Shown here: positions 50,274-60,506 of the stretch, in pieces | Layout: each line of letters starts with the position of its first letter | How positions within the stretch are numbered: position 1 is the stretch's first letter | Source of the DNA: Geobacillus thermocatenulatus | GTDB taxonomy: Bacteria; Bacillota; Bacilli; Bacillales; Anoxybacillaceae | DNA length: 64,000 nt | Assembly: GCF_002217655.1 (NCBI RefSeq) | Contig: NZ_NEWK01000001.1 | Location: 940,001-1,004,000, forward strand | Direction of reading: 5' to 3' | The notes under the pieces: model-generated | Database searches by the model: none | What the model was told of the DNA's origin: nothing | Seen by the model: only the letters and a program-made list of their open reading frames with translations | Program-made: the position numbers and the translations under genes

Positions 50274-51040
50274 TACACAACGCGCTCGCTGGCAAAACGG
50301 TGCTCGTGACGCGCGGCAAAGAGCAGGCGGCATCGTTTTCTGCCAAGCTGCGCGCTGTCGGCGCCGTTCCGGTCGAGATCCCGCTCATTGCCATCCGACC
50401 GGCGGCTGCGCCGGAAGCTGTCGCCGCATTCGTCGAGCGGCTTGGCGAATACCGTTGGCTCATTTTCACAAGCGCGAACGCCGTCCGCTTCTTTTTTCCA
50501 CATGTTTCGTTGCCGCGTCCGCTTCCGGAAATCGCTGTCGTCGGCCGGAAAACAGCGGCGGCGCTCGCCGAGCATGGTCTTTCCCCGGCGCTCGTGCCGG
50601 ATGATTACACCGCTAGGCGGCTGGCTGACTTGCTCATGCCGCGCGTCAAACAAGGCGATCGGGTGCTGTTTGTCAAAGGCAATTTGGCGCGTCCGACCTT
50701 GCCTGAGGCGTTGCGAAACGCCGGCGCCGCGGTCGACGAGTTCACGGTGTATGAGACCGATCTTGATGAAAGCGGCCGGGAGCGGTTGCTGTCGCTGCTG
50801 CGGCGGCGGGAGCTTGATGCGGTCACCTTGATGAGCCCGTCGGCGGTTGACAGCCTTGTCCGCCTTCTCGACAAAGAAGCGGATGCCCTTCTTTCCGGTG
50901 TTGCGGTCGCCTGCATCGGACCGGTGACGAAAGAAGCGGCCGAGCGGGCGGGCATTCCGGTCCATATTTGTCCGACGGATTACACGACGGATGGTATAAT
51001 CAAAGCGATGGAACAATATTTTTCCATGGAGGGACGATGA
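50270..51040 (+). CDS. hemD: Uroporphyrinogen-III synthase
   Basis: 256 residues with the two-lobed HemD fold; low conservation is normal for the family. Visible landmarks: [44 protein letters not shown], and the closing [15 protein letters not shown]. Position between hemC and hemB supports the call. Confidence 0.93.
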   Translation: MIHNALAGKTVLVTRGKEQAASFSAKLRAVGAVPVEIPLIAIRPAAAPEAVAAFVERLGEYRWLIFTSANAVRFFFPHVSLPRPLPEIAVVGRKTAAALAEHGLSPALVPDDYTARRLADLLMPRVKQGDRVLFVKGNLARPTLPEALRNAGAAVDEFTVYETDLDESGRERLLSLLRRRELDAVTLMSPSAVDSLVRLLDKEADALLSGVAVACIGPVTKEAAERAGIPVHICPTDYTTDGIIKAMEQYFSMEGR

Positions 51041-52015
51041 ATGGCACTGTCATTTGACCGCCATCGCCGTCTGCGGCAAACGGCTGCGATTCGGGCGATG
51101 GTGCGTGAGACGCATCTTCGCGTCGAGGATCTCATTTATCCGCTGTTTGTGGTCGAGGGAAGCGGCATTAAGCGGGAAGTGCCGTCGATGCCAGGGGTTT
51201 ACCATTTATCGCTTGACCGCTTATCCGAGGAAGTGGACGACATCGCCAAGCTTGGCATTCCCGCCGTCATGGTGTTTGGCGTGCCGAATGAAAAAGATGA
51301 AGTCGGTTCGCAGGCGTATTGCGAAACAGGGATTGTTCAGCGGGCGATCCGCCAAATCAAAGCCGAACACAAAGATCTAGTCGTCATTGCGGATACGTGT
51401 TTATGTGAATATACGAGCCACGGCCATTGCGGCGTCGTTGAAAACGAGCGTGTGCTGAACGACCCGTCGCTCGAGCTCCTCGCCAAAACGGCGGTGAGCC
51501 AAGCGCAAGCCGGCGCCGACATCATCGCGCCGTCGAACATGATGGACGGCTTTGTCGCCGCCATTCGCCGTGGGCTTGATGAAGCAGGGTTTGAGTATGT
51601 GCCGATCATGTCGTATGCCATCAAATACGCTTCGGCGTTTTACGGCCCGTTCCGTGATGCCGCCGACAGCGCGCCGCAGTTTGGCGACCGGAAGACGTAC
51701 CAAATGGATCCGTCCAACCGCCTTGAGGCGTTTCGCGAGGCGGAGTCGGATGTCAAAGAAGGCGCTGATTTCTTGATGGTGAAGCCAGCGCTTGCCTACA
51801 TGGATATCATCCGCGACGTCAAAAACCGTTTTCCGCTTCCGCTTGTCGCGTATAACGTGAGCGGCGAGTATGCGATGGTCAAAGCGGCGGCGCAAAACGG
51901 TTGGATCGATGAGAAGCCGGTCGTCATGGAAATGTTGACAGGGATGAAACGGGCCGGCGCGGATTTGATCATTACGTATTTTGCGAAAGATGTCGCCCGG
52001 TGGCTGACTGAATGA
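51041..52015 (+). CDS. hemB: Delta-aminolevulinic acid dehydratase (porphobilinogen synthase)
   Basis: 324 residues. Condenses two aminolevulinates. Zinc-type cysteines in [14 protein letters not shown], Schiff-base lysines in [15 protein letters not shown] and [15 protein letters not shown] directly after the hemD stop with GGAGGGA upstream. Confidence 0.97.
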   Translation: MALSFDRHRRLRQTAAIRAMVRETHLRVEDLIYPLFVVEGSGIKREVPSMPGVYHLSLDRLSEEVDDIAKLGIPAVMVFGVPNEKDEVGSQAYCETGIVQRAIRQIKAEHKDLVVIADTCLCEYTSHGHCGVVENERVLNDPSLELLAKTAVSQAQAGADIIAPSNMMDGFVAAIRRGLDEAGFEYVPIMSYAIKYASAFYGPFRDAADSAPQFGDRKTYQMDPSNRLEAFREAESDVKEGADFLMVKPALAYMDIIRDVKNRFPLPLVAYNVSGEYAMVKAAAQNGWIDEKPVVMEMLTGMKRAGADLIITYFAKDVARWLTE

Positions 52016-52031
52016 GGGGGAGAGCGGAATC

Positions 52032-53321
52032 ATGCGAAGCTATGAAGGATCGAAAGCGGCCTATGAAGAAGCGGTGAAGTTGATGCCGGGCGGGGTGAAC
52101 AGCCCGGTGCGCGCCTTCAAGTCGGTCGGGATGACACCGATTTTCATGGCGCGCGGCCAAGGATCGAAAATTTACGATATTGACGGAAATGAGTACATTG
52201 ATTACGTGCTGTCATGGGGTCCGCTCATTTTAGGGCATGCCCATCCCCAAGTCGTGGAAGCATTGAAGCGTGTGGCGGAACAAGGGACAAGCTTTGGCGC
52301 TCCGACATTGCTTGAAAATGAGCTCGCTAAGCTCGTCATCGAGCGGGTGCCGTCGGTGGAAATCGTGCGGATGGTCAACTCCGGCACCGAGGCGACGATG
52401 AGCGCCCTCCGCTTAGCGCGCGGCTACACGAAGCGCAACAAAATTATCAAATTTGAAGGCAGCTACCATGGCCATGGCGATTCGCTGCTCATTAAAGCCG
52501 GCTCTGGCGTGGCGACGCTCGGCCTGCCGGACAGCCCGGGCGTGCCGGAATCGGTCGCCCAACATACCATCACGGTGCCGTACAATGATTTGGACAGCGT
52601 CCGCTATGCGTTTGAGCGGTTTGGCGAAGACATCGCCGCGGTGATCGTCGAACCGGTCGCCGGCAACATGGGCGTCGTTCCGCCAGTGCCTGGCTTTTTG
52701 GAAGGGCTGCGCGAGGTGACAAAGCAATACGGAGCCTTATTGATTTTCGACGAGGTCATGACCGGGTTCCGCGTCGATTACCGCTGCGCCCAAGGGTATT
52801 ATGGCATTGAGCCGGATTTGACGTGCCTTGGCAAAGTGATCGGCGGCGGCTTGCCGGTCGGGGCGTACGGGGGCAAAGCCGAGATCATGGAGCTTGTCGC
52901 GCCGAGCGGGCCGGTGTACCAAGCCGGCACGCTCTCCGGCAATCCGCTCGCCATGACGGCCGGGTACGAGACGCTCCGCCAGCTGACGCCGGAAACGTAC
53001 GAAGAGCTTGGCCGCAAAGCGGCGCGCCTTGCGGACGGGCTTCATCAGGCAGCAGAGAAATATGACATCCCGCATACGATCAACCGCGCGGGGTCGATGA
53101 TCGGCTTTTTCTTCACGAACGAGCCGGTGGTCAACTACGAGACCGCAAAAACGTCCGACTTGGAGCTGTTTGCCGCCTATTATCGGGAAATGGCGAATGA
53201 AGGCATTTTCCTGCCGCCGTCGCAATTTGAAGGGCTGTTTTTGTCGACGGCGCACAGTGATGATGATATTGAATATACGATTGCCGCTGCTGAGCGGGTG
53301 TTTGCCCGTCTGCGCGGATAA
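52032..53321 (+). CDS. hemL: Glutamate-1-semialdehyde 2,1-aminomutase
   Basis: 429 residues, class III PLP aminotransferase fold. PLP lysine in [32 protein letters not shown] and [16 protein letters not shown] are family signatures. It makes 5-aminolevulinate from the HemA product. GAGGGGGAGAG ribosome site. Last gene of the operon. Confidence 0.97.
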   Translation: MRSYEGSKAAYEEAVKLMPGGVNSPVRAFKSVGMTPIFMARGQGSKIYDIDGNEYIDYVLSWGPLILGHAHPQVVEALKRVAEQGTSFGAPTLLENELAKLVIERVPSVEIVRMVNSGTEATMSALRLARGYTKRNKIIKFEGSYHGHGDSLLIKAGSGVATLGLPDSPGVPESVAQHTITVPYNDLDSVRYAFERFGEDIAAVIVEPVAGNMGVVPPVPGFLEGLREVTKQYGALLIFDEVMTGFRVDYRCAQGYYGIEPDLTCLGKVIGGGLPVGAYGGKAEIMELVAPSGPVYQAGTLSGNPLAMTAGYETLRQLTPETYEELGRKAARLADGLHQAAEKYDIPHTINRAGSMIGFFFTNEPVVNYETAKTSDLELFAAYYREMANEGIFLPPSQFEGLFLSTAHSDDDIEYTIAAAERVFARLRG

Positions 53322-53325
53322 GGAA

Positions 53326-53360
53326 AGGGGCTGCCGACCGTCGGCAGCCCAATTTTTTTA
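53326..53360 (+). terminator. Rho-independent terminator after hemL
   Basis: GGGCTGCCGA/TCGGCAGCCC stem with loop CCG, then AATTTTTTT. Confidence 0.9.
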
Positions 53361-53389
53361 TCATACCGCCTCGTTTCCGTTCATACAAT
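53360..53389 (+). promoter_or_regulatory. Sigma-E-type promoter of spoVID
   Basis: -10 CATACAAT (53382-53389), a perfect sigma-E type, with -35 ATCATACC (53360-53367) at 14 bases. spoVID is sigma-E dependent in B. subtilis. Confidence 0.65.
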
Positions 53390-53440
53390 GGATAATGTCA
53401 TAGAAACCATTTGCCGAAGGGACGGAAGGAGGAGGCCCGG

Positions 53441-54496
53441 TTGGAGCAATCGTATTTGCGTTTTTCATTGGAAGAATCGGTCTGGTTTAAAAGGGGACAG
53501 GAAGTCGCCGAGTTTTTATCCATTTCTCTTGATCCGGTCATTTCCGTCGATGAGTACGACCAATACATTACGATCCGCGGCGCGCTTGAGTTAAGCGGCG
53601 AATTCCGCCAAGCGGGCAAAGGGCAGGCTGAAGCGGATGACGACGTGTTTGAGCTGGCTGGTTATCGGTTCATTCAGCACATTTCGGTGCGCGAAGACGG
53701 GATCAGCGAACTGTCACACCGTTTTCCAATCGATATTACGATTCCAAAAAACCGCATTCGTTCCCTTGAGGATGTGTACGTGACAGTTGAATCGTTTGAT
53801 TATGATTTGGATGAAAACGGAAGATTGCTGATCACGGCCGACATTTCGATCAGCGGCATCAGTGAAGCGCCGCTTGGCGATGATTTGCCGGACGATGAGG
53901 AGGACGATGAGCCGCTGTTTGCCCCGTTTGAATCAATCGCCCGCAAGGAAGCGGCCGGTGAGGAAGCGTTTGCTTCCGTGGATGATCTCGCCGATGAGGC
54001 GGATGAACAGCCGGCTTTTGCCGCCGACGAAACGACGGTTTCCGTCATGGAGCCGGCCGTCATGCGTCATGAAGAAACGGAGGCTGAGGAAGAAGAGGAG
54101 GCCAAAGAGCCGTTTTTGCCGCTTGAGACGGAAACGAAGGCGGTCAGCGCACAGACAGAGGAAGACATCGCTTCACTGCTGCCGCCAACGGAGGCGAAGG
54201 TATCGATCGGGGCGGCGAAAAAGGCGGTTGAGGAAGAAGAGAAAGAAGAAACGAAAACAAAAAGCGAAAATGCGCTTTACTTGACGAAACTGTTTGCGAA
54301 AAGCGAGGCGGAAGAGTTTACGAAACTGAAAATTTGCATCGTCCAGCAAGGAGATTCATTGGACAAGATTGCCGAACGGTATGATGTGACCGTCTCACAG
54401 CTTTTGCGCGCCAATGATTTGGAAAGCCCAGATGACGTGCACGAGGGGCAGCTTTTGTATATTCCGGCCATGGCGGGAAGCCGTCCTTTCTCATAA
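53441..54496 (+). CDS. spoVID: Spore coat morphogenetic protein SpoVID with C-terminal LysM
   Basis: 351 residues, much shorter than the B. subtilis protein (~575). N-terminal domain (1-150) with EESVWFKRGQEVAEFLSIS and FPIDITIPKNRIRSLEDV; highly acidic, low-complexity middle (about 155-280); conserved ALYLTKLFAKSEAEEFTKLK then a LysM domain (IVQQGDSLDKIAERYDVT onward). It drives coat encasement around the forespore. TTG start at 53441 after GGAAGGAGGAGG. Confidence 0.94.
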   Translation: MEQSYLRFSLEESVWFKRGQEVAEFLSISLDPVISVDEYDQYITIRGALELSGEFRQAGKGQAEADDDVFELAGYRFIQHISVREDGISELSHRFPIDITIPKNRIRSLEDVYVTVESFDYDLDENGRLLITADISISGISEAPLGDDLPDDEEDDEPLFAPFESIARKEAAGEEAFASVDDLADEADEQPAFAADETTVSVMEPAVMRHEETEAEEEEEAKEPFLPLETETKAVSAQTEEDIASLLPPTEAKVSIGAAKKAVEEEEKEETKTKSENALYLTKLFAKSEAEEFTKLKICIVQQGDSLDKIAERYDVTVSQLLRANDLESPDDVHEGQLLYIPAMAGSRPFS

Positions 54497-54540
54497 AAGG
54501 GACGCTTTCCGTTTCTTTTGCCGATAAGGGGGGCGTAACG

Positions 54541-55572
54541 ATGGCCGCACAGTCTGACCGATACGATGCTGTGCTCGTCCAGTATGGGCTTCGTCCAGTG
54601 CGCATGGAGCAGCGAGGCAAAGCCGTCAAGGTATACACGAACCGCGGCGTTTTCGCTTTAAAGCCGCTTGAAAGCGAGCAAGAAGCCGCCGCCGTTTGGC
54701 AGTCTCTTCAGCATGGCGGCCCCCGCTGTCTCCCCCTTTGCCTGACGCGGCGGCGGTCGCTGTTTGCCCTAGAAGGCGGCCGTCTTTATTATTTGCAAGC
54801 ATGGCATGACGGCGAATCAAAGGTGGAGAAGGATGCGGTGGCCGCCTTTTTTCGCGAGCTCGCCCGCCTCCATCGCGCCACCGTCCACACGATCGAGGTG
54901 AGTGAAGAAGAGGCGGCGGCGTACCGAAAGCAAAAAAAGGACGAATGGCAACGGGCGAGGACGGTGTGGGAAGAACGAATTGAGCGGTACGAGGCGGCGT
55001 GGTACATGTCTCCGTTTCAGCTCCAATGCTGCACCTATTTCTATGAGGTGATGCGCGCATACTCGTTCGCTGAAGAACGGCTCGAGGTGTGGGAAGAGAC
55101 GCTCAAAGAGACGAAGCAATGGCGCATCGCTTGGGTGCACGGCAAAGCGCGCCTCTCCCACTATATTCCGCCGTATTGGATCAGTTGGGAGCGGGCGCAT
55201 TGGAATTCGCCGCTCTTTGATGTGATCGCCGCGCTCCGTTTTCACGTACGGACAATGCCGCCGCTTGGGCGCGAGTGGCTTGAAGGGATGGGGGAGTACG
55301 AGAAGGAGCTGCCGCTGTCCGACGGGGAGCGGGCGTTTTTATACAGCCATTTGGCGGAGCCGCGTGGGTTTGTCCGCTGTCTGGAGCGGTATGAGGCCGC
55401 TTCGCGGAACGAGCGGAACGAACGGGAATATGTGGCCGCGTTGCAGCGTCGTTATTTGGCGTTCAAAAATATGGAGGCGCTCGTGATGCACCTTGTCCAA
55501 CGCGACGCCGCGCGGCAGCAGGAAGAAGCGGCGGACAACGAACCGCCGGCGGATGAAAGCAACAATGGTTAA
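54541..55572 (+). CDS. ysxE: Spore coat-associated kinase-like protein (YsxE/CotS family)
   Basis: 343 residues with an aminoglycoside-phosphotransferase-like fold typical of CotS/YsxE. Visible parts: GKAVKVYTNRGVFALKPL (lysine in the ATP-binding strand), LYYLQAWHDGE, FFRELARLHRAT, and WVHGKARLSHYI in place of the usual catalytic HGD loop, which suggests reduced or no kinase activity. It follows spoVID as in B. subtilis; AAGGGGGGCG precedes the ATG. A role in the coat is by homology. Confidence 0.87.
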   Translation: MAAQSDRYDAVLVQYGLRPVRMEQRGKAVKVYTNRGVFALKPLESEQEAAAVWQSLQHGGPRCLPLCLTRRRSLFALEGGRLYYLQAWHDGESKVEKDAVAAFFRELARLHRATVHTIEVSEEEAAAYRKQKKDEWQRARTVWEERIERYEAAWYMSPFQLQCCTYFYEVMRAYSFAEERLEVWEETLKETKQWRIAWVHGKARLSHYIPPYWISWERAHWNSPLFDVIAALRFHVRTMPPLGREWLEGMGEYEKELPLSDGERAFLYSHLAEPRGFVRCLERYEAASRNERNEREYVAALQRRYLAFKNMEALVMHLVQRDAARQQEEAADNEPPADESNNG

Positions 55573-55610
55573 ATGGATGTTGAATGCAGCCCAAACAAAA
55601 TGGCGTCCCA

Positions 55611-55799
55611 CTAAATCCATTCCAAATGGAGCGCCACGGCAATGAAAACGAAGATGGCCAATAAAATGACATCAAACGTCGTTGGCAGAAAAATGGTGCG
55701 GATCGCTTGAAAAATGGTGAGCGGGATAATCACTTGGGCGCAGACGGCCCGCACTTGCCTCAGCCACGGGGGCCACGAATACGGGTTGAATCGCCGCAT
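55611..55799 (-). CDS. Small membrane protein of unknown function
   Basis: 62 residues on the reverse strand: MRRFNPYSWPPWLRQVRAV, then two hydrophobic stretches (about 20-36 and 41-60) ending LHLEWI. The ATG giving MRRFNPYSW follows GAAGGAGGG with good spacing; two earlier ATGs (55832, 55805) are upstream of or too near that site. It opposes ysxE and valS. I do not recognise it; the real ribosome site and codon-like composition argue it is a gene. Confidence 0.6.
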   Translation of the reverse strand: MRRFNPYSWPPWLRQVRAVCAQVIIPLTIFQAIRTIFLPTTFDVILLAIFVFIAVALHLEWI

Positions 55800-55891
55800 C
55801 GGCATTCCCTCCTTCCCCGGTTTACTATACAATATGAAACGTGCGATCGTTTGTCACCAAATGCACACGGATGGAATAAATAAATAAAAAC

Positions 55892-55923
55892 TTGGCAAAG
55901 ATGATGGACAATGGTAGTATAAT
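55892..55923 (+). promoter_or_regulatory. Promoter of the valS T-box transcript
   Basis: -35 TTGGCA (55892-55897); -10 TAGTAT (55915, 17-base spacer) or TATAAT (55918-55923, 20-base spacer). Confidence 0.55.
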
Positions 55924-55939
55924 AATCGAACCATGATGA

Positions 55940-56193
55940 CAAAAGCGAAGACGGGGAGGAGTACAGCGGCCCGCGCCTGCAGAGAGGGAAATCAGAAGCT
56001 GCGAGATTTCCTAGGATGGCGGCTGCTGGAAGGTCGCCCTTGAGCTGCTTCGTTGAAAGGCGCTGCTGCCGAGTAGGGGAAGCCGGCGTGATGCCGTTAT
56101 GCCAATGAAGCGCTTAAGCCTTTGGGCTTAAGAAAAAAGGTGGTACCGCGAAAGCAGCTCCTTTCGTCCTTTTTGGATGAAAGGGGCTTTTTT
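55940..56193 (+). ncRNA. T-box leader riboswitch of valS
   Basis: Stem I region from about 55940, candidate specifier GTC (Val) at 56033-56035 in GAAGGTCGCC, a CTTAAGCC/GGGCTTAAG stem near 56113-56131, and T-box AAAAGGTGGTACCGCG ending at 56150. The terminator at 56156-56193 follows. Uncharged tRNA-Val would allow readthrough into valS. Confidence 0.92.
56156..56193 (+). terminator. T-box-controlled terminator before valS
   Basis: AGCTCCTTTCGTCC pairs with GGATGAAAGGGGCT, then TTTTTT. Confidence 0.88.
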
Positions 56194-56274
56194 GCTTGCC
56201 GGCTGCGCGGCATTGCTCAGTGGGAAGCCGCCGTCGGCCGCATTGTCCATCATGTCGAGGGAGGGAAATGAAAC

Positions 56275-58917
56275 ATGGCACAGCATGAAGTATCGATGCC
56301 GCCGAAATACGACCATCGCGCCGTCGAAGCGGGGCGCTACGAGTGGTGGCTGAAAGGAAAATTTTTTGAAGCGACCGGCGACCCGAACAAACAACCGTTT
56401 ACGATCGTCATTCCGCCGCCCAACGTCACTGGCAAGCTGCATTTAGGACATGCATGGGATACGACGTTGCAAGACATCATTACGCGCATGAAACGGATGC
56501 AAGGGTATGACGTTTTGTGGCTTCCGGGAATGGATCACGCCGGCATCGCCACCCAGGCGAAAGTGGAAGAGAAGCTGCGCCAGCAAGGGCTGTCGCGCTA
56601 CGACCTAGGCCGTGAAAAGTTTTTAGAAGAAACGTGGAAGTGGAAGGAAGAATACGCCGGCCATATTCGCAGCCAATGGGCGAAGTTAGGGCTTGGGCTT
56701 GATTACACGCGCGAGCGATTCACGCTCGATGAGGGACTGTCCAAAGCGGTGCGCGAAGTGTTCGTCTCACTCTACCGAAAAGGGCTTATTTACCGCGGCG
56801 AGTACATCATCAACTGGGACCCGGTGACGAAAACCGCGTTGTCGGACATTGAGGTCGTATATAAAGAAGTGAAAGGCGCGCTCTACCATATGCGCTATCC
56901 GCTCGCCGACGGCTCCGGCTTCATCGAGGTGGCGACGACCCGTCCGGAGACGATGCTCGGCGATACGGCCGTTGCGGTGCATCCGGATGACGAGCGGTAC
57001 AAGCACTTGATCGGCAAAATGGTGAAATTGCCGATCATTGGCCGCGAAATACCGATCATTGCCGACGAATATGTCGATATGGAGTTCGGCTCCGGGGCGG
57101 TCAAAATTACGCCGGCGCACGACCCGAACGACTTTGAAATTGGCAACCGCCACAACTTGCCGCGCATTCTCGTCATGAACGAAGACGGCACGATGAATGA
57201 AAACGCCATGCAATACCAGGGGCTTGACCGGTTTGAATGCCGGAAGCAGATCGTCCGCGATTTGCAAGAACAAGGCATCCTTTTCAAAATCGAGGAGCAC
57301 GTGCACTCCGTCGGCCATAGCGAACGAAGTGGCGCAGTGGTGGAACCGTATTTGTCGACGCAATGGTTCGTGAAAATGAAGCCGCTCGCCGAAGCCGCCA
57401 TCAAGCTGCAGCAAACCGACGGCAAAGTGGAGTTCGTGCCGGAACGGTTTGAAAAAACGTATTTGCATTGGCTTGAAAACATCCGTGACTGGTGCATTTC
57501 GCGCCAGCTTTGGTGGGGGCATCGCATCCCGGCATGGTACCATAAAGAAACGGGTGAAATTTACGTCGACCATGAGCCGCCGAAAGACATCGAAAACTGG
57601 GAACAAGACCCCGATGTGCTCGACACATGGTTCAGCTCGGCGCTTTGGCCGTTCTCGACAATGGGATGGCCGGATGTGGAATCGCCGGATTACAAGCGCT
57701 ACTACCCGACCGATGTGCTGGTCACCGGCTATGACATCATTTTCTTCTGGGTGTCGCGCATGATTTTTCAAGGGCTCGAATTCACCGGGAAGCGCCCGTT
57801 CAAAGACGTGCTGATCCACGGCCTCGTCCGCGACGCCCAAGGGCGGAAAATGAGCAAGTCGCTCGGCAACGGCGTCGATCCGATGGATGTGATCGACCAG
57901 TACGGCGCCGATGCGCTCCGTTACTTCTTGGCGACCGGAAGCTCGCCAGGGCAAGACTTGCGCTTCAGCACCGAAAAAGTCGAAGCGACGTGGAATTTTG
58001 CCAACAAAATTTGGAACGCCTCGCGCTTTGCCTTGATGAACATGGGAGGCATGACGTACGAAGAGCTTGATTTGAGCGGCGAAAAAACGGTCGCCGACCA
58101 TTGGATTTTAACGCGTCTCAACGAGACGATCGATACGGTGACGAAGCTCGCGGAGAAATACGAATTCGGCGAAGCGGGGCGTACGCTGTACAACTTTATT
58201 TGGGACGACTTGTGCGACTGGTACATTGAAATGGCGAAATTGCCGCTTTACGGTGACGACGAAGAGGCGAAAAAGACGACGCGCTCCGTGTTGGCGTACG
58301 TGCTCGACAATACGATGCGCCTGCTTCACCCGTTCATGCCGTTCATTACCGAGGAAATTTGGCAAAACTTGCCGCATGAAGGCGAATCGATCACCGTCGC
58401 TCCGTGGCCGCAAGTGCGCCCTGAGCTGTCGAACGAAGAAGCCGCGGAAGAAATGCGGCTGTTGGTTGACATCATCCGCACCGTCCGCACCGTCCGCGCC
58501 GAAGTGAACACGCCGCCGAGCAAGCCGATTGCGCTCTATATTAAGGTGAAAGATGAACAAGTGCGGGCGGCGCTCATGAAAAGCCGCGCCTATTTGGAGC
58601 GGTTCTGCAACCCGAGCGAGCTCTTGATCGATCCGAACGTTCCCGCGCCGGACAAAGCGATGACGGCGGTCGTCACCGGTGCCGAGCTCATCATGCCGCT
58701 TGAAGGGTTGATCAACATCGAAGAAGAAATCAAGCGGCTCGAAAAAGAGCTTGACAAATGGAACAAAGAAGTCGAGCGCGTCGAAAAGAAACTGGCGAAC
58801 GAAGGATTTTTGGCGAAAGCGCCGGCCCATGTCGTCGAAGAAGAGCGGCGCAAACGGCAAGATTACATCGAAAAACGCGAAGCCGTCAAGGCGCGCCTCG
58901 CCGAGCTCAAACGGTAG
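56275..58917 (+). CDS. valS: Valyl-tRNA synthetase
   Basis: 880 residues, class Ia. HIGH-type [13 protein letters not shown] near residue 46, editing domain (about 190-330) including [22 protein letters not shown] motif in [11 protein letters not shown] near residue 525, and a C-terminal coiled coil (about 810-880, [14 protein letters not shown]). GAGGGAGGGAA precedes ATG 56275. Controlled by the upstream T-box. Confidence 0.98.
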   Translation: MAQHEVSMPPKYDHRAVEAGRYEWWLKGKFFEATGDPNKQPFTIVIPPPNVTGKLHLGHAWDTTLQDIITRMKRMQGYDVLWLPGMDHAGIATQAKVEEKLRQQGLSRYDLGREKFLEETWKWKEEYAGHIRSQWAKLGLGLDYTRERFTLDEGLSKAVREVFVSLYRKGLIYRGEYIINWDPVTKTALSDIEVVYKEVKGALYHMRYPLADGSGFIEVATTRPETMLGDTAVAVHPDDERYKHLIGKMVKLPIIGREIPIIADEYVDMEFGSGAVKITPAHDPNDFEIGNRHNLPRILVMNEDGTMNENAMQYQGLDRFECRKQIVRDLQEQGILFKIEEHVHSVGHSERSGAVVEPYLSTQWFVKMKPLAEAAIKLQQTDGKVEFVPERFEKTYLHWLENIRDWCISRQLWWGHRIPAWYHKETGEIYVDHEPPKDIENWEQDPDVLDTWFSSALWPFSTMGWPDVESPDYKRYYPTDVLVTGYDIIFFWVSRMIFQGLEFTGKRPFKDVLIHGLVRDAQGRKMSKSLGNGVDPMDVIDQYGADALRYFLATGSSPGQDLRFSTEKVEATWNFANKIWNASRFALMNMGGMTYEELDLSGEKTVADHWILTRLNETIDTVTKLAEKYEFGEAGRTLYNFIWDDLCDWYIEMAKLPLYGDDEEAKKTTRSVLAYVLDNTMRLLHPFMPFITEEIWQNLPHEGESITVAPWPQVRPELSNEEAAEEMRLLVDIIRTVRTVRAEVNTPPSKPIALYIKVKDEQVRAALMKSRAYLERFCNPSELLIDPNVPAPDKAMTAVVTGAELIMPLEGLINIEEEIKRLEKELDKWNKEVERVEKKLANEGFLAKAPAHVVEEERRKRQDYIEKREAVKARLAELKR

Positions 58918-58944
58918 ACAAACGATCTGGCGGTTGATTATGAT

Positions 58945-58980
58945 GAAGACGAATCCGCTTTCCTGTGGATTCGTCTTTTT
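58945..58980 (+). terminator. Rho-independent terminator after valS
   Basis: AAGACGAATCC/GGATTCGTCTT stem with loop GCTTTCCTGT and TTTTT tail. Confidence 0.88.
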
Positions 58981-59133
58981 CGATGAATTATGATGGAAGG
59001 TTGGCATATTCTGAGAAGAGGTTTGTTGTCAACATATACTCCCTTTCGCCATGCTTCTCGATGTGTGGCGCAGCTGCCGCATGAAGCCGGCAGGGGGCGG
59101 CAAGACACCAATGGAAAAAGGAGGACGATGGAC

Positions 59134-60426
59134 ATGGTTCGAACGTATGAAGAAGCGGTCGCTTGGATTCACGGGCGGCTGCGGCTCGGCATGAAACCGG
59201 GATTGAAACGGATGGAATGGATGATGGAACAACTCGGCCACCCGGAACGCCGCGTCCGCGCCGTCCATATCGGGGGGACGAACGGCAAAGGGTCAACGGT
59301 CGCCTATTTGCGCTCCATTTTGCAGGCGGCGGGCTATTCGGTCGGCACGTTCACCTCGCCGTATGTCGAGCAGTTTAACGAGCGGATCAGCATCAACGGC
59401 GAACCGATTTCCGATCAAGAGATCGTCGAGCTCGTGCGAGTCATTCAGCCGCTCGCGGATGAATTGGAACAAACAGAGCTTGGCGGGCCGACCGAATTTG
59501 AAGTGATCACGGCCATGATGCTGTATTATTTCGGCAAACAAAACATTCAAGACATCGTGCTCGTCGAAGTCGGGCTCGGCGGCCGCCTGGACTCAACCAA
59601 CATCATTTATCCGCTCCTTTCCGTCATTACGAACGTCAGCTACGATCATATGAACATCTTAGGCGATACGCTCGATCAGATCGCCGTGGAAAAAGCGGGG
59701 ATCATTAAATCAGGGGTTCCGCTTGTGACAGCGGTCAACGAGCCCGAAGCGTGGGAGGTGATCGCCAAGACGGCGGTGGAGCGGAAGGCGAAAACATATC
59801 GTCTCGGCGTCGATTTCACCGTTTCCGAGCGGCAGGCGACGGTGGAAGGGGAGCAGTTTTCGCTTGTCACACCGTTTGCCGAATATCGTGATTTGCGCAT
59901 TCAAATGCCCGGCGCCCATCAAGTCGAAAACGCGGCGGTAGCGGTGATGGCGGCAGAATTGTTGCGCCTTGGCTATTCGTTTTTGATCGATCCGGAGCAT
60001 ATCGCCGATGGGCTGGCCACAGCCGCTTGGCCCGGCCGGTTTGAGCGGGTGAGCGGCAAACCGCTCATCATCCTCGACGGCGCCCATAACGAAGCCGGCA
60101 TTCGCGCCCTTGTCGAGACGGTGCGCGCTCATTATCCCGACAAGCGCGTTCATGTCTTGTTCGCCGCGCTGACAGACAAGCCGCTGGAGCGGATGATTCG
60201 GCACCTGGACGAGCTGGCGACAACGATGACGTTTACAACGTTCGATTTTCCGCGCGCGGCGGCGGCGGAACAGCTGGCGGCGCTTTCAACTCATCAACAA
60301 AAGGCAGCTGTTCATCAGTGGGAAGAGTGGATTGGCGAACAGGCATCGCGGTTGACTGATCAAGACATGCTGTTGATTACTGGATCTTTGTACTTTATTT
60401 CTGACGTAAAAAAAAGAATCGGATAA
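59134..60426 (+). CDS. folC: Folylpolyglutamate synthase / dihydrofolate synthase
   Basis: 430 residues, Mur-ligase fold. P-loop HIGGTNGKGSTVAYLRS near residue 45, TSPYVEQFNERI, the FEVITAMMLYYF helix, metal-site EVGLGGRLDSTN, and C-terminal domain ILDGAHNEAGI. It glutamylates folates. AGGAGG precedes ATGs at 59128 and 59134; the latter has proper spacing. Co-directional with valS, but a terminator lies between. Confidence 0.95.
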   Translation: MVRTYEEAVAWIHGRLRLGMKPGLKRMEWMMEQLGHPERRVRAVHIGGTNGKGSTVAYLRSILQAAGYSVGTFTSPYVEQFNERISINGEPISDQEIVELVRVIQPLADELEQTELGGPTEFEVITAMMLYYFGKQNIQDIVLVEVGLGGRLDSTNIIYPLLSVITNVSYDHMNILGDTLDQIAVEKAGIIKSGVPLVTAVNEPEAWEVIAKTAVERKAKTYRLGVDFTVSERQATVEGEQFSLVTPFAEYRDLRIQMPGAHQVENAAVAVMAAELLRLGYSFLIDPEHIADGLATAAWPGRFERVSGKPLIILDGAHNEAGIRALVETVRAHYPDKRVHVLFAALTDKPLERMIRHLDELATTMTFTTFDFPRAAAAEQLAALSTHQQKAAVHQWEEWIGEQASRLTDQDMLLITGSLYFISDVKKRIG

Positions 60427-60506
60427 GAAAATTTTGCTATCAACTGCAATAGTAGAATGATATAATAAAGAAAATAGGAATTTTGTCTTGAAATGGGGAG
60501 AGGGCC

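Noticed and set aside
56767-58101. 444-codon reverse-strand open frame inside valS
   Set aside because: It is a shadow of the high-GC valS coding frame: no ribosome site, no recognisable domain, and valS is certain on the other strand. The same applies to the other long antisense frames in sdhA, tig, clpX and hemA.
59003-59040. Sigma-E promoter before folC (GGCATATT ... CATATACT)
   Set aside because: The two boxes look right individually, but the spacer is 22 bases, far beyond the 13-15 usual for sigma-E.
58990-59133. N-terminal extension of folC back to 58990
   Set aside because: The AGGAGG site at 59119 and the family N-terminus place the start at 59134; the upstream codons are not conserved-looking and lie before the ribosome site.
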